Position numbers and translations under genes: made by a program. Below, one piece after another: positions 61,868 through 64,000 of a stretch of DNA of 64,000 bases. The notes below the pieces were generated by a model. The model was not told the origin of the DNA and ran no database searches. It saw nothing but the letters and a program-made list of their open reading frames with translations. Position 1 is the first letter of the stretch, and the number at the start of each line of letters is the position of its first letter. The DNA is from Rhodocyclales bacterium (lineage in GTDB: Bacteria > Pseudomonadota > Gammaproteobacteria > Burkholderiales > Rhodocyclaceae), in assembly GCA_026399435.1 (NCBI GenBank), contig JAPLQX010000019.1:90535-154534 (forward strand), written 5' to 3'.

Positions 61868-61891
61868 GCAAGGCTGCATCGCGCAGAAAAC

Positions 61892-61921
61892 AAAAAAGCC
61901 CGGCGTGTACCGGGCTTTTTT
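61892..61921. terminator. Bidirectional intrinsic terminator
   Basis: AAAAAAGCCCGG-CGTGTA-CCGGGCTTTTTT, a 12-bp stem with A and T tracts on both sides, between convergent hydrolase and nrdJ genes. It serves both strands. Confidence 0.9.
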
Positions 61922-61942
61922 GCGAGTGCTACGGCAGCGTGG

Positions 61943-64000
61943 TCAGCCGCAGGAACCCACCGCGCCGCAGGCCGAACAGAAGTCGCAGCCGTCCTTGCGG
62001 ATCACCGTGTAGTTGCCGCATTCGCCGCACAGCGATCCCTGCATCACCTTGACGCCGCCGCTCTTCTGCTCGGGGACTTCGAGGATGCCCATTTCGCGTG
62101 TCGGGTAGCCGTTCTCGTCGAGGATGCGCAGCATGGCATAGCGGTGCATGATCAGGCGTGCGATGTAGGCGACCGTCGAGGGCCAGTTCTGCTGCTTGTT
62201 GGAACCGGGCACGCGGGCCATGAAATCGCCCAGCGGCTCCGCGTAGTTCAGCAGCTTGCGCAGCTTCATGCCGATCCAGGCCGGGTCGAGCACGCGCATG
62301 TCGAGCGAGAGCAGGCGCGTCAAGCCGTCCAGCGCGCGTGGGTAGTGGCCGGAGAGCCACACCGAGTAGGGCCGCGTGACGCCGTCGGGCAGGGTGATTT
62401 CCTTCAGGCCCAGCACGAACTCTTCACCCGAGGCCGGATTGACCACGTCCACCGTCCATGACAGCGTGCCGTCGGTGCCGGTCTTGGGTTCGTCGCGGCT
62501 GAACATGCAGTCGATCACCGGGGTGGCTTCGGCTCCTTCGAGAGCGCCGAGTTTTTCGCAGCGGTAACGCACCACCTGGGCCAGCGCCGAGACGACGCCG
62601 GGCACGAGTTTCCGTTCGCCGTTGGGCGGCAGGGGCAGTTCGAAGGAGTCGTCATCCTGCGTCTTCGCCAGCGCATCGAGCTTGAGCTTGAGCCAGGCCT
62701 TGTCGTTGGCGCGCATGTCCATCGACAGCGTCTTGGCCACAGCGCCTATGCCGCGCGGTTGCTCGGCACCGTTCACCCAGACTTCGAAGGGCACATCGCG
62801 TCCGTAGTCGTTTTCGATCTGGCCGACGAAGAGCGCGAACTCGCCGTGCGGCGCTTCGATCATGTAAGTCCATGCCGCATTGCCGTCGGTCATGCGCGGG
62901 CGACCCGGCCAGCGCAGGGAGGCGAGCACCGGGGCGGGCAGGGCGCCGATCGACAGCCGGCGGTTGGCGTTGTCGATGGTGACGTCCTGCGGCTGTTTCT
63001 GGGCGCTTTCTGCCGGCGTGGTGCCAACCGAAAGCACGCTGCCCAGCACCGAGTTGGGCCGGTAGGTGGCGAGGCCCTTGAGGCCGGATTTCCAGGCCAC
63101 CATGTAAAGATCTTCGAACTCCGAGTAGGGGTAGTCGGCGGGAACGTTCACCGTCTTCGAGATCGAGGTGTCGACATGGGGCGCGACGGCCGCGACCATT
63201 TGCTCGTGGGCCTGGGCCGAGATTTCCAGCGCGGTGACGAAGTAGTCGGGCAGCTTGGAAACGTCACCGCCCTGGTGCTTGTACAGGCGCCAAGCGTAGT
63301 CCTCGACGGCGTATTCCTTGAAGGTGCCGTCGGCCATGCGCTTTTTGCGCGTGTAGACCCAGGAGAAGGGCGGCTCGATGCCGTTCGAGGCGTTGTCGGC
63401 GAAGGCCAGGCTGATGGTGCCGGTGGGCGCGATCGACAGCAGGTGCGAGTTGCGCAGGCCATTCTTGCGGATGGCGTCCTTGACCTCCTGCGGCAGGCGC
63501 GAGGCGAAATTGCCGCCGGAGAGATACATGTCGGCGTTGAACAGCGGGAAGGCGCCGCGCTCCTTGGCCAGCTCGACCGAATACAGGTAGGAGCGGTCGC
63601 GCATGTACTCGGAAATCCTGGTCGCCATCGCGCGCGCGGCGTCGGTGTCATAGCGCAGCTTGAGCATGATCAGCGCGTCGCCGAGGCCGGTGAAGCCGAG
63701 GCCGACGCGACGCTTGTTCTGCGCTTCCTTCAACTGCTGTTCGAGCGGCCAGTGGGTGGCGTCGAGCACGTTGTCGAGCATGCGCACCGAGGTGTCGATG
63801 ACCCGGCCGAAGGCGGCGAAATCGAAACTGGCCTTCTTGCCGAAGGCATCCTTGACGAACAGCGTCAGGTTGATCGAGCCGAGGCAGCAGCAGCCATAGG
63901 GCGGCAGCGGCTGCTCGGCGCAGGGGTTGGTGGCTTCGATGGTTTCGCAGTAGTAGAGGTTGTTGTCCTTGTTCATGCGATCGAGGAACAGGATGCCCGG
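61943..64000 (-). CDS. nrdJ: Class II (adenosylcobalamin-dependent) ribonucleotide reductase, C-terminal part
   Basis: The gene runs off the right edge; only the 3' part (about 685 codons) is present. It contains the active-site [20 protein letters not shown] region, TSCPD-like C-terminal segments, the [20 protein letters not shown] and [10 protein letters not shown] motifs of class II enzymes, and a C-terminal zinc ribbon ([20 protein letters not shown], then CGAVGSC). It makes deoxyribonucleotides independently of oxygen, requiring vitamin B12, consistent with a facultative anaerobe. A cobalamin riboswitch, if any, would lie outside the window. Confidence 0.92.
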   Translation of the reverse strand, partial: PGILFLDRMNKDNNLYYCETIEATNPCAEQPLPPYGCCCLGSINLTLFVKDAFGKKASFDFAAFGRVIDTSVRMLDNVLDATHWPLEQQLKEAQNKRRVGLGFTGLGDALIMLKLRYDTDAARAMATRISEYMRDRSYLYSVELAKERGAFPLFNADMYLSGGNFASRLPQEVKDAIRKNGLRNSHLLSIAPTGTISLAFADNASNGIEPPFSWVYTRKKRMADGTFKEYAVEDYAWRLYKHQGGDVSKLPDYFVTALEISAQAHEQMVAAVAPHVDTSISKTVNVPADYPYSEFEDLYMVAWKSGLKGLATYRPNSVLGSVLSVGTTPAESAQKQPQDVTIDNANRRLSIGALPAPVLASLRWPGRPRMTDGNAAWTYMIEAPHGEFALFVGQIENDYGRDVPFEVWVNGAEQPRGIGAVAKTLSMDMRANDKAWLKLKLDALAKTQDDDSFELPLPPNGERKLVPGVVSALAQVVRYRCEKLGALEGAEATPVIDCMFSRDEPKTGTDGTLSWTVDVVNPASGEEFVLGLKEITLPDGVTRPYSVWLSGHYPRALDGLTRLLSLDMRVLDPAWIGMKLRKLLNYAEPLGDFMARVPGSNKQQNWPSTVAYIARLIMHRYAMLRILDENGYPTREMGILEVPEQKSGGVKVMQGSLCGECGNYTVIRKDGCDFCSACGAVGSCG

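Overview
The window reads as the chromosome of a GC-rich betaproteobacterium, most likely in or near the Rhodocyclales. This is inferred from protein flavour and gene order (dnaX-ybaB-recR, petABC-sspA-sspB, a short 4.5S RNA upstream of dnaX), from a tungsten aldehyde oxidoreductase operon of the type known from anaerobic aromatic degraders, and from a class II ribonucleotide reductase. No database search was run, so the species is not determined.

Layout. 1-3610: the end of a membrane-fusion adaptor, then a MacB-like ATPase and two FtsX-type permeases. 3717-7734: an AT-richer accessory block on the minus strand with a broken DNA-phosphorothioation (dnd) remnant, whose dndD fragment is fused in frame to the start of a sugar-phosphate mutarotase gene (yeaD), followed by a HigB/HigA-type toxin-antitoxin pair. 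7828-11333: a PDC sensor protein, then an ECF sigma factor, its membrane partner and a lipoprotein, with a shared promoter-like motif. 11346-17298: moeA, moaA, a small Cys-pair protein, a ferredoxin-reductase-like flavoprotein, an OB-fold protein and a lytic transglycosylase. 17433-19890: a bufferin (DUF2282/DUF692/DUF2063/DoxX) metal-RiPP operon. 19923-30881: prfC, a ribbon-helix-helix protein, a PfpI protein, a large CHASE-PAS-GGDEF-EAL protein, recJ and lolCD. 30895-36958: DUF2062, CBS, comEC, srkA and a hydrolase. 37131-42662: the AOR operon (4x[4Fe-4S] ferredoxin, tungsten AOR, two paralogous FAD oxidoreductases, a MoaD-like protein and a small unknown). 42727-46226: 4.5S RNA, a Spy-like chaperone, dnaX, ybaB, recR. 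46382-51595: a CoA transferase, petABC, sspAB. 51630-57128: a GAF adenylate cyclase with a coiled-coil partner, an FccB-like flavoprotein, DUF411 and ankyrin proteins. 57209-64000: tRNA-Arg, an ABC-F protein, RNase H-like, GIY-YIG and hydrolase genes, and the 3' part of nrdJ.

The most unusual signal is not one gene. Three families of short dispersed palindromic elements (called A, B and C here) recur across the window. Family A (about 34 bp) sits inside coding sequences in frame (dnaX, sspB, an ABC-F gene, a ferredoxin reductase gene) and supplies a -35 box for prfC. Family C forms the N-terminal extension of LolD and the C-terminal tail of the MacB-like ATPase, where it is interrupted by an A-type copy. 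Family B is a 41-43 bp double hairpin with a compensatory stem change. It lies upstream of three genes, always in the same orientation, including a tandem triplet that ends at the base before the comEC start codon.

Together the genes suggest a respiratory, facultatively anaerobic organism: a bc1 complex, oxygen-tolerant B12-dependent RNR, Mo/W cofactor genes and ferredoxin-linked aldehyde oxidation, plus copper/envelope stress handling (bufferins, Spy, DUF411) and heavy second-messenger signalling.
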